64,000 nucleotides of DNA from JACKBC01 sp041391125 (GCA_041391125.1 JAWKON010000005.1:124001-188000); one strand, 5' to 3'. Shown: positions 1 through 9,314, numbered from the stretch's first letter. Numbers and translations are program-made. Notes: generated by a model not told the origin, from the sequence alone.

Positions 1-1
1 C

Positions 2-859
2 GCATACGCCCTGCCCGTCTTTGGCACGGTAATTCCGAATACATTGGCGGCCAAGCAGGCGCAAGCGCACCTGCCATCGGCCCGCGCTTTTTTAGAACGA
101 ATCCCCACTGATCTGCTAAACTATGTCAGCACGTTTGGCATTGAGGCGTGGGGGCTCACGCACCCGTGGCTAAATGTGGTCTGGTTGCTGGTCATTTTGG
201 GGGTGTGGCAAATGGGTCGTCGCTACCCCAAGCTGCTATTGTTGCCGGTTTGGGCGCTGATCTATTTGGCCGCGTATGCGCTGATCAATCCCAATGCCTA
301 TGTATGGTACGTGTTGCATTTGGTCTTTGTGGTACACGTGGTGTGCGGGGTGGCGCTGGCGGCGCTCGTCGAATGGCAGGGCGCGCTAAGGGGCGGCCAA
401 CGGTGGAGTGCGCTAGGGGTTATTGTGGTGCTGGCCGCGCTTTTCTTGTATACTGACCTGACGTACGCCGTGACCCAGGCGCCACACTACGCCGGCGACA
501 GCCGCGCCGATGCGTACCGTGCGCTCACAGATTGGCTACGGACCAATACGAGCGCGCAGGAGAGTGTGGCCTATATTGAAATCGGCTACCTGGGCTATTT
601 TAGCCAGAATCGCATTGTTGATTTGGCCGGTCTGGTGGATCCCACGATTACGGCCCATATTGCGACCGATGGTTTTGTTTGGGGGTTTGAGGCATATCAT
701 CCCGACTATTATGTGGATAACCCCGCCTTTGACTGGGCGTTGGGCAGCTTGCGCCCGCAACTGGCCGATTATGAAGAGCGCTTTGTAATCAACAGCTTGA
801 CAGATGCACCCAATATCCGTATTTTGCAGCGTAGGGATAAACCCGTAGAGACAAAGTAG
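2..859 (+). CDS. C-terminal part of a GT39-like membrane glycosyltransferase (5' end outside window)
   Basis: The reading frame is open from base 2, so the gene starts upstream of the window and only about 285 residues are visible. The visible part starts with GTVIPNTLAAKQAQ, a loop motif typical of polyprenyl-phosphate-sugar-dependent membrane glycosyltransferases. Hydrophobic helices follow, then a soluble C-terminal domain containing IVDLAGLVDP, which recurs in this superfamily. Such enzymes use lipid-linked sugars on the outer face of the membrane; the acceptor cannot be told from here. The stop lies 16 bases before the next start codon, so the gene is probably cotranscribed with the secreted hydrolase downstream. 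The family assignment rests on the two motifs and topology only. Confidence 0.6.
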   Translation, partial: AYALPVFGTVIPNTLAAKQAQAHLPSARAFLERIPTDLLNYVSTFGIEAWGLTHPWLNVVWLLVILGVWQMGRRYPKLLLLPVWALIYLAAYALINPNAYVWYVLHLVFVVHVVCGVALAALVEWQGALRGGQRWSALGVIVVLAALFLYTDLTYAVTQAPHYAGDSRADAYRALTDWLRTNTSAQESVAYIEIGYLGYFSQNRIVDLAGLVDPTITAHIATDGFVWGFEAYHPDYYVDNPAFDWALGSLRPQLADYEERFVINSLTDAPNIRILQRRDKPVETK

Positions 860-877
860 AGTAAATGGATCAAGGTT

Positions 878-2401
878 ATGAGAAGAGTAATTTGGGTGGC
901 GGCTTGTTTTGTTTTGATGGGATTGGGGTGGTTTTGTACGCCACAGAGCGTTTGGGCTGATGACCCAGGGCCATTCTGCCGCTTTGGTGTCAATATCAAT
1001 ACGATCCACGCGGGCGCTGTTAGTGAAATTAGCAGCTACAACACGGCCCCGCTAGGCATTGGCTGGTACATCAATTATCATGCCGACGCCACGCCCTCCC
1101 ATCCCAATGGCATCGAATATACGCCGATGGTGCGCCTGTCGCAAGAATTTGATGAAGCCAGCAATACCTATTCCTACTCATATTCCCCCAAGGGCGAAGC
1201 GTTGCAGGCGGTGATCGACGCCAATCCGGCCGCCGATTGGTTTATTGGCAACGAGCCGGATCGTCTTTTCTATCAGGATTCAATGGCGCCGGAGATGTAT
1301 GCGGCGGCCTATCACGAACTTTACCATCTGATTAAAGCTGCCGATCCCAAGGCTAGAATTTTCTGGCTCCATCGTGCAGCCAGAGATTCGGCTGCAATAT
1401 GTAGACCTGATCCTGCAAAGCTATCAGACCAGTTTGGCGCAAAGATGCCTGTCGATGGCTGGAGCATTCACAACTTTATTCTGAACGAGCAAAGTTGCGC
1501 CCACTTTGGCAGCGGCTGCTGGGGCGCTGATATTCCACCCGGCATTGATGCGCTTTCAGGGCTGATCATCGGGCTCAATGAATTGGAAAAACATCGCGAC
1601 ATTGAATTGTTCAAGCAGCAGGTGCAGCGCTTCCGCGTCTGGATGGCGGAACGCGGCTACACGGGGTTGCCGGTCTATTTGTCGGAATATGGCGTGCTGC
1701 TGCCCGACTGGTACACCAAGCCCAATCCCGACGACCCAGCCAATCCGATTAGGCTGTTTCCGCCGGACAAGGTGAACGAGTTTATGAACAGCACCTTTGA
1801 TTATATGCTCAACGCCGCCGACCCGCAGTTGGGCGACCCCAATGATGATTTTCGGCTGATTCAGCGCTTTTCCTGGTATAGCGTGAATGAGAAGACGGAT
1901 TCACTGCCCGGCTTTCAATACAACGGCTATCTGTTTGATCCCACCACTTTTGAACGCTCGCTCATGGGCGACAACTATGCCAACTACGTGTCGGCCCTGG
2001 CCGAGACGGTCGATCTCTACCCGGTATCCCTCAATGTGCTGCCTGCGTTAACAGCTGCATCCGCCAACGCGTCGACTGAGATTGCCGCCATTCTGCGCGC
2101 CCGCATTGCCAACAGCGGCAATACGCTGGCGGCGCAATCGGCCACGGTGCGCTTTTATGAGGGCGACCCCGCACAGGGCGGCCGGCAAATTGGCGCGGAC
2201 CATGCCATTACGCTCAGCGGCTGCGGAGACTCTGTGTCGATTGAGATGACCTGGAACAACGTGGCGACAGACTCGCACGAAATCTTTGTGACCGTCACGC
2301 CGGGGGACGGCATCGTGGAAACAAACGGCGCCAACAATGCCCGCAGCCAGACCTTTACCCCTCCCAAAGCGTTAAACTATCTGCCGATTGTGAAGAAATA
2401 G
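878..2401 (+). CDS. secreted GH-A-like glycoside hydrolase with CARDB-like C-terminal domain
   Basis: 507 residues. A signal peptide (about residues 1-27, cleavage after SVWA) points to export. GNEPD (residues 124-128, Glu126) and SEYG (269-272, Glu270) are placed like the acid/base and nucleophile of clan GH-A barrels. Residues about 385-490 look like a CARDB/Ig-like adhesion domain, and the protein ends in NYLPIVKK, a tail shared with three other secreted proteins here. Residues about 162-186 read as nonsense, but the +1-shifted frame there gives GSIVQPEIRLQYVDLILQ, a natural helix. This implies an extra T near base 1361 and a missing T near base 1432. An AAGG-type ribosome site precedes the ATG. 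The substrate is unknown. Confidence 0.7.
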   Translation: MRRVIWVAACFVLMGLGWFCTPQSVWADDPGPFCRFGVNINTIHAGAVSEISSYNTAPLGIGWYINYHADATPSHPNGIEYTPMVRLSQEFDEASNTYSYSYSPKGEALQAVIDANPAADWFIGNEPDRLFYQDSMAPEMYAAAYHELYHLIKAADPKARIFWLHRAARDSAAICRPDPAKLSDQFGAKMPVDGWSIHNFILNEQSCAHFGSGCWGADIPPGIDALSGLIIGLNELEKHRDIELFKQQVQRFRVWMAERGYTGLPVYLSEYGVLLPDWYTKPNPDDPANPIRLFPPDKVNEFMNSTFDYMLNAADPQLGDPNDDFRLIQRFSWYSVNEKTDSLPGFQYNGYLFDPTTFERSLMGDNYANYVSALAETVDLYPVSLNVLPALTAASANASTEIAAILRARIANSGNTLAAQSATVRFYEGDPAQGGRQIGADHAITLSGCGDSVSIEMTWNNVATDSHEIFVTVTPGDGIVETNGANNARSQTFTPPKALNYLPIVKK

Positions 2402-2459
2402 AGGCGCCTATTCAGGTGTTGCCTGAGCTTGTCGAAGGCAACGCCTGAATAGGCGCCTC
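2401..2459. terminator. 23-bp-stem hairpin with TGAGCTTGTCGAA apical sequence between convergent genes
   Basis: Arms 2401-2423 and 2437-2459 are complementary over 23 bp with a single T-G wobble. The 13-nt loop is 2424-2436. It begins on the last base of the hydrolase stop codon and lies between convergent genes, so a bidirectional terminator role is plausible, although there is no T-tract. It is also a member of the constant-loop hairpin family. Confidence 0.6.
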
Positions 2460-2511
2460 ATATAGCAAACGCTTCGCCCCCCAAACAGCCCGTGCCTCTA
2501 TGCGCGGGCCA

Positions 2512-3428
2512 TTACCCCTTGATGCCCGTCGTTACAATCCCCTGCACAAAATACTTCTGCCCAATAAAGAGAGAATCAAGCAGGGCAGCGCCACTAGCAG
2601 CGCCGCCCCCATGAGCAGATGATCCTGCGGGCGGGCCACGGCGGAGCCTTGGGCCACCGCGCTTTGAAAATAGCGCAGACCCACGGCCACCGTATATTTG
2701 GATTCGGTGTTGAGGAAGATGAGCGGGCCCAGGAAGTTGTTCCAGTTGGCAATAAAGCCCAGCGTGGCCAGCGTGGCAATGGCGGGTTTGCAGAGCGGCA
2801 CAATGATCTGCCACAAAATGCGCCAACTGCTGGCGCCGTCAATTTTGGCCGCCTCATCCAGATCATGGGGAATGCTGAGCATAAATTGGCGCATGAGGAA
2901 AATGTTGAAGGCGCCGCCGCCAAACCAGGCCGGCACAATCAGCGGATAGTAGGTGTCGATCCACTGGAAGTTTTTGAAGAGCAGATAGGTGGGAATCAGC
3001 GTCACTTCGGTGGGCAGCATCAGCGTGGCCAGCGTGACAAAGAAGAAAAAGTCGCGCCCCGGAAAGCGGAAGCGCACAAAGCCATAGGCCACAATGGTCG
3101 CCGAAATCACCGCACCCAGCAGCGCCAGCGCCGTCACCAATGCCGTATTCCACAGCCAGCGCGCAAAAGGCACTACGTTGAAAATTTCGATATAGTTCTC
3201 CACAAAGCGCATCTGCTCCGGCCACCAGGTGGGCGGATAGCGATACAGCTCGCTGACCGATTTGCCCGACGAAAGAAAGGTCCACACAAAGGGCAGCATG
3301 GACGCCGCCGCGCCCAGCGCAACGACAACATAAAGCGCGATGCGCAGAATCGTGCGCCACTGGTTGGTCGAGCCGGCTTGCGCCCGTGCGGTGGGCTGGA
3401 TGGTGGTGCGTTGGATGGTCTCGGCCAT
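2512..3428 (-). CDS. sugar ABC transporter permease, MalG/CUT1 type (frameshift near the 3' end)
   Basis: Inner-membrane subunit of a carbohydrate importer, with six predicted helices. The signature EAAKIDGASSWRILWQIIVPL fits the EAA loop that docks the ATPase. The ATG overlaps the stop of the upstream permease by one base (TAATG), which argues for translational coupling and fixes the start at 3428. The uninterrupted frame ends in an unnatural tail (SLLGRSILCRGL). Shifting one base near 2575 restores FIGQKYFVQGIVTTGIKG, the usual MalG-type end, with the stop at 2512-2514. A one-base deletion, real or technical, is therefore likely. No ATPase gene is nearby; CUT1 systems often share an MsmK/UgpC-type ATPase encoded elsewhere. 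Confidence 0.85.
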
Positions 3429-4315
3429 TATTTGCGCTCCCCGGCATAAAAGACCCAATTGCCCGACAGCCGAAATTGCAGATAGGTCAGCACAAAGAGA
3501 ATCAAAAAGAATATCCACGAAAGCGCCGACGCATAGCCCATATCAAAGCTGACAAAGGCGTTTTGATAAATGTGCAGCGGGATAAACCAGGTGGCGCGCG
3601 CCGGTCCGCCGTTGGTGGTGATAAAGGCGGCCTCAAAGGTGCGCAGGGCAAAGATAATGCCCAGCACCAGGTTGAAAAAGATGGTCGGCGTGATGAGCGG
3701 CAGCGTCACGTTCCAAAACTTGGCCCATGCCCCCGCGCCATCGATCTCAGCCGATTCGAGTAGCTCTTGCGGCACATCCTGCAGCCCGGCCAGAAAGATG
3801 ATCATACGCGAGCCGCCCACGCTAGCCCACAGCCCCATGAGCACCAGCGCCGGAATGGCCCATCGGCTGCTAGAGAGCCAGCCCGGCCCCTCAATCCCCA
3901 CCTGCGCCAGCAGATAGTTGACCAGCCCCACATCGGGGTTGAGCATCCAGCGCCAGAGCAGCGCCGCCGCCACCAGCGGCGTCAACGTGGGCAGAAAGTA
4001 CATGGTGCGCCAGACCGTGGTGGCCAGCAGCTTCTGATTCAACATAATGGCGATGACCAGCGACAGCACCATGCCCAGCGGCACCGACAGCAGCGCATAG
4101 TAGAACGTGCGCCAGATAGAGGGCAGAAAGAGGTCGTCGGTGGTGAAGGCGAAGATATAGTTTTGCAACCCGATCCACTGCGCCGGGCGCAGCACGTTGT
4201 ACTTGGTAAAACTTAAATACATGGACGCCAGCAGCGGACCTGCCACAAAGACAATAAAGCCCACAATCCAGGGCGAAACATAGAGGATGCCCTCCAGCGC
4301 CTCGCGACGCCGCAA
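3428..4315 (-). CDS. sugar ABC transporter permease, MalF/CUT1 type
   Basis: 295 residues with six hydrophobic helices and the EAA-type loop ESAEIDGAGAWAKFWNVTLP, which docks the ATPase. It pairs with the downstream MalG-like permease. The annotated start is a TTG at 4313-4315 and may be artificial. An ATG at 4345-4347 begins MTAITRPGLSS in another frame, which would join this frame near RRREALEG after a one-base indel around 4322, so the true N-terminus may be about ten residues longer. The gene is preceded by 240 bases of repeats and then the frameshifted binding-protein gene. Order binding protein, MalF-like, MalG-like is the standard CUT1 operon layout. Confidence 0.85.
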   Translation of the reverse strand: MRRREALEGILYVSPWIVGFIVFVAGPLLASMYLSFTKYNVLRPAQWIGLQNYIFAFTTDDLFLPSIWRTFYYALLSVPLGMVLSLVIAIMLNQKLLATTVWRTMYFLPTLTPLVAAALLWRWMLNPDVGLVNYLLAQVGIEGPGWLSSSRWAIPALVLMGLWASVGGSRMIIFLAGLQDVPQELLESAEIDGAGAWAKFWNVTLPLITPTIFFNLVLGIIFALRTFEAAFITTNGGPARATWFIPLHIYQNAFVSFDMGYASALSWIFFLILFVLTYLQFRLSGNWVFYAGERK

Positions 4316-4379
4316 GACGACAAGCCGGGTCTGGTTATGGCAGTCATGGGCGGGTGGCCTTTTGGGGTGGGAAGCCTCT

Positions 4380-4545
4380 CCTCCCCTGACCCCCTCCTCT
4401 CCAATTGCCCTAAGCGCAGCTTAGGCGGAGAGAGAGGGAAGACACGCAAAGTGCGTCAAGGGGAAGGGAGAAAGCAGAGCCTTCGCGGCCTTCTTAACCG
4501 TTTGCGTCTTTTGCGCCGTTTGCGTCCTTTGCGTTAAAGGCGCGC
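4380..4545. repeat. intergenic composite repeat (CCTCCTCTCC hairpin, TTTGCGTC tandem)
   Basis: This lies between the binding protein and the first permease. It contains cctaagc/gcttagg arms (4409-4415, 4419-4425) inside a degenerate cccctcctctcc/ggagagagaggg stem, then GACACGCAAAGTGCGTC. At 4497-4535 there is a tandem of TTTGCGTC-like units (gtttgcgtcttttgcgcc). The CCTCCTCTCC hairpin recurs at 9168 and 61662, and the GACGCAC-GTGCGTC element recurs at 61642. Confidence 0.7.
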
Positions 4546-4555
4546 CTCTTTCAGA

Positions 4556-5934
4556 CTACGCCGGTTCTTTATCCAATACGGCCTGCGTGGCTTCCTGAAT
4601 CTCCACCGCCGCCTCTTCGGGCGTCTTCTCGTTGAGGATCATGGCTTCGTAGACGGCGTGCAACGCATTGTCGTATTCCTCACCGCGGAAGTTGGCCACC
4701 AGAAGTCGGGCTCGATGCTCTCCATAATGGGGCGCGGCTTGGCATAGGTGGGGATTTCGTCGTAGGCGCGGTCGTCGGCCCATACATCAAGCGGGCAATC
4801 GGGCCTTTTTGGCCCTGGATCGCCCCTGCACGTTCATCTCCTTGCCGGCAATCCAGGTCAAGAATTTGAAGGAAGCATCGGTATTGGCCGAGGCGGTGGT
4901 GATGCCAAAGACGTGCTCGTTCAACATGCTGCGGCGGGCGTCGCCGGCGTTGACCACCGGCGTCAGCGCAAAGTCGATTTCAAAATCGGTAAAGGTGGCC
5001 GGGTAAATCTGGATGCGGAAGGGCCAAATGTCCAGCGCCAGCACTTTTGGCCGCCAAAAAGCTCGGGTGCGTTGATGGCGCCGGCCGCCGGGAGGGCGAT
5101 ACTTTCCAGGTGTTGGTCAGGTTGTAGTCATAGGTGAGGGCGTTGACAAAGGCTTCCTGGCTGTCGGCAAAGGTGGCCTGGGTACCCTCTTCATTCACCT
5201 GCTCCACGCCCCATTGACGCAGGAAGGGGCGCCGCTAAAGCCAAATAGGCGCGGTCGGCGGGGTAATAGCCGAAGACATCGTCGGTGGTCATCTCCTGCG
5301 CCCAGGCTGCCAGTTCATCAAAGGTCCATTCATCGCTGGGCTCGGCGCCGCCCATTTCGGCGATTTTGGTCTTATTGTAGGCAATCACCGGCACAATGGG
5401 CTCGGAAATAAAGGACATCCAGTAGGTTTTGCCCTCATTGCTGTTGGCCTGAATGGCGCCTTCAAAAGTTCTCTTCCAGGCTATAGCCGCCGCCCTCGGC
5501 CAGCGGGCGCAAGTCGGTCACAATGTCGTAGCTGACGCCCCAGAGATGTGCGAGCGGTGACGGGGCGGGAACCAAACCACATCGCCCAGCGAGCCGGCGG
5601 CGGCAAACGAGAGAACTTTGGGGAAATATTCAGCCGTCCAGCCGGGGATGGTTTCCAGCACGACTTCAATATCGGGGTTGTTTGAGACAAACCCATCAAT
5701 ATCCTGATCCAGACCGGCCTGGATCCAGTCGGACACATCCTGCTTCTGCACCATGTGGAAAGCGGACTTGGGCTTTTTCAGCGCTGCCGCTGCTAGCCGC
5801 GTCCGCTTCGGCAGCGGGTGCGCCGCCGGGCGCCGGGCGCAGGCCGCCAACAATGCTGAACCAACGGTCACTCCGCCCAACACACTCAAAAATGTACGGC
5901 GCGAAACCCTTTTGGAACCAAATGCGTGAACCAT
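4556..5934 (-). pseudogene. sugar ABC transporter substrate-binding lipoprotein, broken by several frameshifts
   Basis: The gene starts with MVHAFGSKRVSRRTFLSVL behind a strong AAGGAGGAAG ribosome site. Arg12-Arg13 with the following hydrophobic stretch form a Tat-type signal, and LLAAC (Cys32) is a lipobox. The rest is a family-1 extracellular solute-binding protein spread over all three frames. Successive pieces are GWTAEYFPKVLSFAAAGS, EPIVPVIAYNKTKIAEMGG, WTFDELAAWAQEMTTDDVFG, VFGITTASANTDASFKFL and the end EATQAVLDKEPA with the stop at 4556-4558. At least five indels are needed, near 5545, 5465, 5220, 5050 and 4795-4700. It would capture a sugar for the two downstream permeases. Either the importer is dead or this stretch is badly sequenced; the intact permeases and smooth protein sequence between breaks favour sequencing error. 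Confidence 0.75.
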
Positions 5935-6222
5935 GTGCTTCCTCCTTGATTGGATTCTATGTGGTTTTCGAAACGAGTATGACGGTAATGCAATAAGAGG
6001 CTCTGGGAACAAACAGACGGCGTCTGCTCGATCGTGGGCGCAACTGGCGGGGAAGCTAGAGGGAGCCGCCTGAAACACTATCGACGCAGCCAATCCGACC
6101 TGTTTGCGTCTATTGTAGTGCGGCAAACACGCGATGTCAAAAGCGCTGTGTGGACGGTTGAGGAAAGTCGGTTTTGTAAACACGGATGGGGGAACGCGGA
6201 TGGAGAGGGTTAAATTCGTCAA

Positions 6223-6331
6223 TGACAAGATGACAGGATGACAAGATGACCACTGTCTCACCCTGTCATCTTGTCATCTATCATCTTGTCATCCTGTCAT
6301 CTTGTCATCTTGTCATCTTGTCATCTTGTCA
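6223..6331. repeat. TGACAAGATGACAGG short-unit inverted repeat
   Basis: The left arm is built from TGACAAGA/TGACAGGA units and the right arm from repeated TCATCTTG/TCATCCTG units (several copies from 6268 to 6331). The two arms can fold into a long hairpin. The right end runs into the rhodanese gene and supplies its last codons (DKMTR) and stop. The same unit recurs at 34377-34449 and, as a variant, at 11565-11612. Confidence 0.8.
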
Positions 6332-7257
6332 CCCCCTACTGCTCCACCCGGGGTATCCTCGCGATTGCCCCATTCCTCCCACGAGCCATCATAATTGCGC
6401 ACGTTGGGATAGCCCAGCAGCTCTTTTAGCACAAACCAGGTGTGGGCGCCGCGCACGCCGGTCTGGCAATAGGTGATGATCTCTTTGTCAGGCGGGAAAC
6501 CGGCGGCCAGATACAGCTTGCCCAACGTGGGCGCATCCTTAAAAGTGCCGTCGTCATTCACCGCGTTGGACCATTCCAGATTGAGCGCACCCGGAATGTG
6601 GCCGCCGCGGGCAGGCGCACATCGGTGCCGGCGTATTCCTCGGCGCCGCGCGTATCGCATGTCACCACCGACGGGTCGTCCAAATGCGCCAGCAGATATT
6701 CGGACGTGGTGCGAATGGCCGGGTCCGCTTCCGCCGCCACATATTCGGTGGGCGTCGGCTCGACGGCTCAGTGGAAAGTTCTTGGCCGTCCGCCTGCCAC
6801 TTGGTCAACCCGCCGTTGTAGAGGCGTACGTCCGGGTGCTGATAATATTTGATGGCCCAAAAGGCGCGTGTCGAGAGCAAATTGCGGTTGCCATCGTAGA
6901 CCACCACCGTGTCAGCGCTGTTGATGCCCAGTCGGCTAAGAGCGCCGACAGCGCATCGCGCTCAAAATCTGGCCGCGTCGAATCGTCGGGATTGGTCAGA
7001 TCGGCGCCCAAGTTGACAAAGAGCGCGCCCGGAAGGTGGCCTTGGGCAAATACTTCCGGATCGCCGCCAATGTCCAGAAAACGCACGGTCGGGTCGTCCA
7101 GATGTTCCAGCACCCAGTCTGTGTCCACCAAGGCGTCGGCGTTGACATATGCCTGCGGCGCGTCCGCCGTGTTGGCCGCCGGCGCTACCGGTGCGCAGGC
7201 CGCCAACAGCAGCACAAACAGCGCCAAAATTGACAATTTAACCAATTTGCGATTCAT
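6313..7257 (-). pseudogene. lipoprotein tandem-rhodanese thiosulfate sulfurtransferase, frameshifted
   Basis: The N-terminus MNRKLVKLSILALFVLLLAAC is a lipoprotein signal with lipobox Cys21, so the enzyme would sit outside the membrane. A first, non-catalytic rhodanese domain (VRFLDIGGDPEVFAQGHLPGA) and a second, catalytic one (IPGALNLEW, then IITYCQTGVRGAH with the active-site Cys) follow. The protein changes frame near 6915, 6760 and 6610, so at least three indels separate it from an open gene of about 310 residues. The C-terminal DKMTR and stop are encoded inside the TGACAAGATGAC repeat. Neighbouring TusA, YeeE and a second rhodanese place it in sulfur transfer. Whether it is inactive or poorly sequenced cannot be decided here. 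Confidence 0.75.
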
Positions 7258-7341
7258 TATAGATCCTTTCGTGAATGGGTGAGCTTCGGCGGCAGGCAGA
7301 AATTGGCCGTTTCAACTGCCGCCGCAGCTCGCTCTTTTTGG

Positions 7342-7448
7342 AATAGCCACACTTGGACTGAGCCAATCAGTAAAAACACAGACACAAAAATGTTCAAATT
7401 ATGAGAGCTCTTTATGAATTTGTGTTCTATGTGTTTTTTGTGGCTATT
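7342..7448. repeat. inverted repeat with AATAGCCACA ... TGTGGCTATT ends
   Basis: AATAGCCACA (from 7342) pairs with the tail TGTGGCTATT (to 7448). Inside, AAAACACAGACACAAA pairs imperfectly with TTTGTGTTCTATGTGTTTT. It occupies the gap between tusA and the lipoprotein rhodanese gene. Confidence 0.65.
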
Positions 7449-7476
7449 TTAATTGACAGAAAATTGCACTTCAACT

Positions 7477-7707
7477 TCATGCATTCCGCGTCAGCGTAAT
7501 GCGCCATTCGGGTGAACCAATTTCATCGATCTGAGCGGCGTATCCCAGCCGCGCCGCCTGCGTTGGAATGGTCTCCAGCGCCGGCGCATGATCGGTGATC
7601 ACCTCCAGCCCTTCATCCTGCGCCGTCAACTTCTTCAACGCCTGCACCGTCTTCATCATGGGGTACGGGCAAATATCGCCGCGTACGTCTAGCTGTTTGA
7701 GCGCCAT
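7477..7707 (-). CDS. tusA: TusA/SirA-family sulfur carrier protein
   Basis: 76 residues, the normal size of TusA. RGDICPYPMMKT carries the CPxP signature, with Cys13 the persulfide-bearing residue. TusA-like proteins pass sulfane sulfur between rhodaneses or desulfurases and acceptors in the cytoplasm. The ATG at 7705-7707 is chosen because AAAAGGAGACACAAC gives it a good ribosome site; the frame upstream is repeat DNA. It lies 84 bases downstream of the YeeE-type transporter gene on the same strand, with one short-motif inverted repeat between. YeeE-TusA pairs are known as thiosulfate uptake units, so the context supports the call strongly. Confidence 0.92.
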   Translation of the reverse strand: MALKQLDVRGDICPYPMMKTVQALKKLTAQDEGLEVITDHAPALETIPTQAARLGYAAQIDEIGSPEWRITLTRNA

Positions 7708-7725
7708 GTTGTGTCTCCTTTTGTT

Positions 7726-7790
7726 GGAATACGGAATACGGGATACGGTGGCGCGAGCAACTGTATTCCGCATCCTGTATCCTGTATTCC
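7726..7790. repeat. GGAATACGGAATACGGGATAC inverted repeat
   Basis: The left arm 7726-7746 is made of GGAATAC(G) units. The right arm 7763-7790 is made of GTATTCC/GTATCC units. It separates tusA from the YeeE gene and reaches to within one base of the YeeE stop codon. Confidence 0.75.
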
Positions 7791-7791
7791 G

Positions 7792-9063
7792 TCACGGAAT
7801 CCGCTGAATAATCTTTGTCCCCACCCAAGCGCCGGCGGCCAGGCAGAGGGCAAAGAGCCAGCCGTTGAGCGCCAGTGAGGGAATAGCCGAGAAAAACGAA
7901 CCGATGGTGCAGCCCATGGCAATGCCGGCGCCGTAGCCCATCACCGCGCCGCCGCCGATGGCTTGCACATAGCGCACCTTTTGCCGCGGTGCGCGAATTT
8001 TGAATTCACCGGAGAAGAGCGAGGCGGTAAACGAGCCAAAGACCATGCCCCACACCAAAAAGAGCATGTGGTGCAAAATGCCGCCGCCCAATTCCATAGC
8101 GCAGCCGGGCAGATTGGCCAGCCCTTTCAACTCGCCCGGCCCAATGCCAATGGCGTTGGCAATGCCCACCGTCCAGCGCGACACTTCGCCGGTAAAGCCC
8201 CACGGGTGCGCCGCCAGAAAGAGCAGTGCATTGAGCCCGCCCAGCGCCGCCCCGCCCAGCGTGGCCGACCAGCCGTGGACAAAGATGCGCTTGAGTCCAT
8301 CGCTCAAGCGGGCGGCAAAGGTCTCCTCATCACTGCCGCGAAAAGGCATGTCTGGGATTACCATGCCGCCGCGGCTTTCCCACCAGAGCACCAGAAGATA
8401 GACCACCAGCAGCCCCAGCAGCGTAACGATGACGCTGCCGGCGTGACCCAAATAGGTGGGCAGCCAAATGCGCGGGCCGGTGCTGATCTGCCAATCCCAC
8501 CACCAGTTCCACGAATAGGCGGCCAGCAGCAGCCCGATCATAATGCCGCCAAAGCTGACCCACGAGGCCAGGTAGCCTTCACCCATGCGGTAGATGCTGC
8601 CGGAGACGCAGCCGCCCGCCACCACCATACCAATGCCAAAGAGCAACCCACCCAGCACCATGTGCCAGCCCAGCGGCAGCACATTGGCGTCCGGCGGCAG
8701 AATGCCCAATGCCGGGTTGGGTACCAGCTTGCTCATAAAGATGGCAAAACCCAGCGTGGCTACCACCAGCCCCACGAGCAATCCCTTCATGGTGCGCCCG
8801 TGGCTCAGCAAAAAAACATCGCGAAAGGCGCTGGCAAAACAGAAGCGACTGCGCTGCAATACAAAGCCAAAAGCCAGGCCAAAGGTCCAGAACAGCCCCA
8901 TTTGATTGCCAAACTGCCCGGCAATCATCATAATCACCAGAGCGGCGGCGCTGGCGGCCAGCCCAGCCCGCACCCGGCTGCCCAGCGTGACGCCCTGGGT
9001 GTAGCCCAATTCGCTGGCCACGGTTTGCAAAAACGAGCGGCTTTTGTTGATGTTTGTGGTCAT
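7792..9063 (-). CDS. YeeE/YedE-family (TsuA-type) sulfur compound transporter
   Basis: 423 residues, an integral membrane protein with about ten or more helices. Family signatures are present: LQRSRFCFASAFRD (Cys75), VVAGGCVSGSIYRMGEGY (Cys152), PGCAMELGGGILHH (Cys321) and IAMGCTIGSFFSAI (Cys385). In TsuA, conserved cysteines relay thiosulfate through the channel, and four comparable cysteines are in place here. The ATG at 9061-9063 has a GGAGAG ribosome site; the open frame further upstream translates repeats and is rejected. With tusA directly downstream and rhodaneses on both sides, it most likely imports thiosulfate or another sulfur species. The cargo itself is inferred. Confidence 0.88.
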   Translation of the reverse strand: MTTNINKSRSFLQTVASELGYTQGVTLGSRVRAGLAASAAALVIMMIAGQFGNQMGLFWTFGLAFGFVLQRSRFCFASAFRDVFLLSHGRTMKGLLVGLVVATLGFAIFMSKLVPNPALGILPPDANVLPLGWHMVLGGLLFGIGMVVAGGCVSGSIYRMGEGYLASWVSFGGIMIGLLLAAYSWNWWWDWQISTGPRIWLPTYLGHAGSVIVTLLGLLVVYLLVLWWESRGGMVIPDMPFRGSDEETFAARLSDGLKRIFVHGWSATLGGAALGGLNALLFLAAHPWGFTGEVSRWTVGIANAIGIGPGELKGLANLPGCAMELGGGILHHMLFLVWGMVFGSFTASLFSGEFKIRAPRQKVRYVQAIGGGAVMGYGAGIAMGCTIGSFFSAIPSLALNGWLFALCLAAGAWVGTKIIQRIP

Positions 9064-9112
9064 GATCTCTCCGTGATGCTCAATGGCTGATGAGTGATAT
9101 CGGCTGGTGATG

Positions 9113-9314
9113 GCGTGTTGCGTGTTACGTATTGCGTGAACCGGGCTGGGGCCGCTCCTCCTCCTGGCCCCTCCTCTCCACTCGTGGAGAGGAGGGGGAA
9201 TGACGCTCGACGATGCAGGAGAGGGTGACGAGGGTGGCGCCTGTACAGCCAAAAAAGAAACTTGCTGTCCCTTCATAAGCTGAACCGGTTCACGCAATAC
9301 GCACCACGCAATAT
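9113..9314. repeat. nested inverted repeat: TTGCGTATTGCGTGAACCGG arms around a CCCCTCCTCTCCAC hairpin
   Basis: The outer left arm (9113-9144) is built of GTTGCGTGTTACGTATTGCGTG-type units ending in AACCGG; the outer right arm is 9285-9314. Nested inside, 9168-9181 and 9184-9197 form a perfect 14-bp hairpin with a 2-nt loop. It lies upstream of the YeeE gene. The outer unit recurs at 18147 and 31149, and the inner hairpin at 61662. Confidence 0.8.

Noticed and set aside
2619..3449. Long open frame on the + strand opposite the MalG-like permease
   Set aside because: The opposite strand encodes a clear membrane permease with motifs; the + frame is a His/Arg/Gln-rich shadow typical of high-GC coding DNA. 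The same holds for 7963-9090 and 32834-34282.
6223..6331. Repeated TGACAAGATGAC/TCATCTTG units looked like a CRISPR-like array
   Set aside because: Units are 8-9 bases, contiguous and in inverted arms; there are no unique spacers of constant length and no cas genes.
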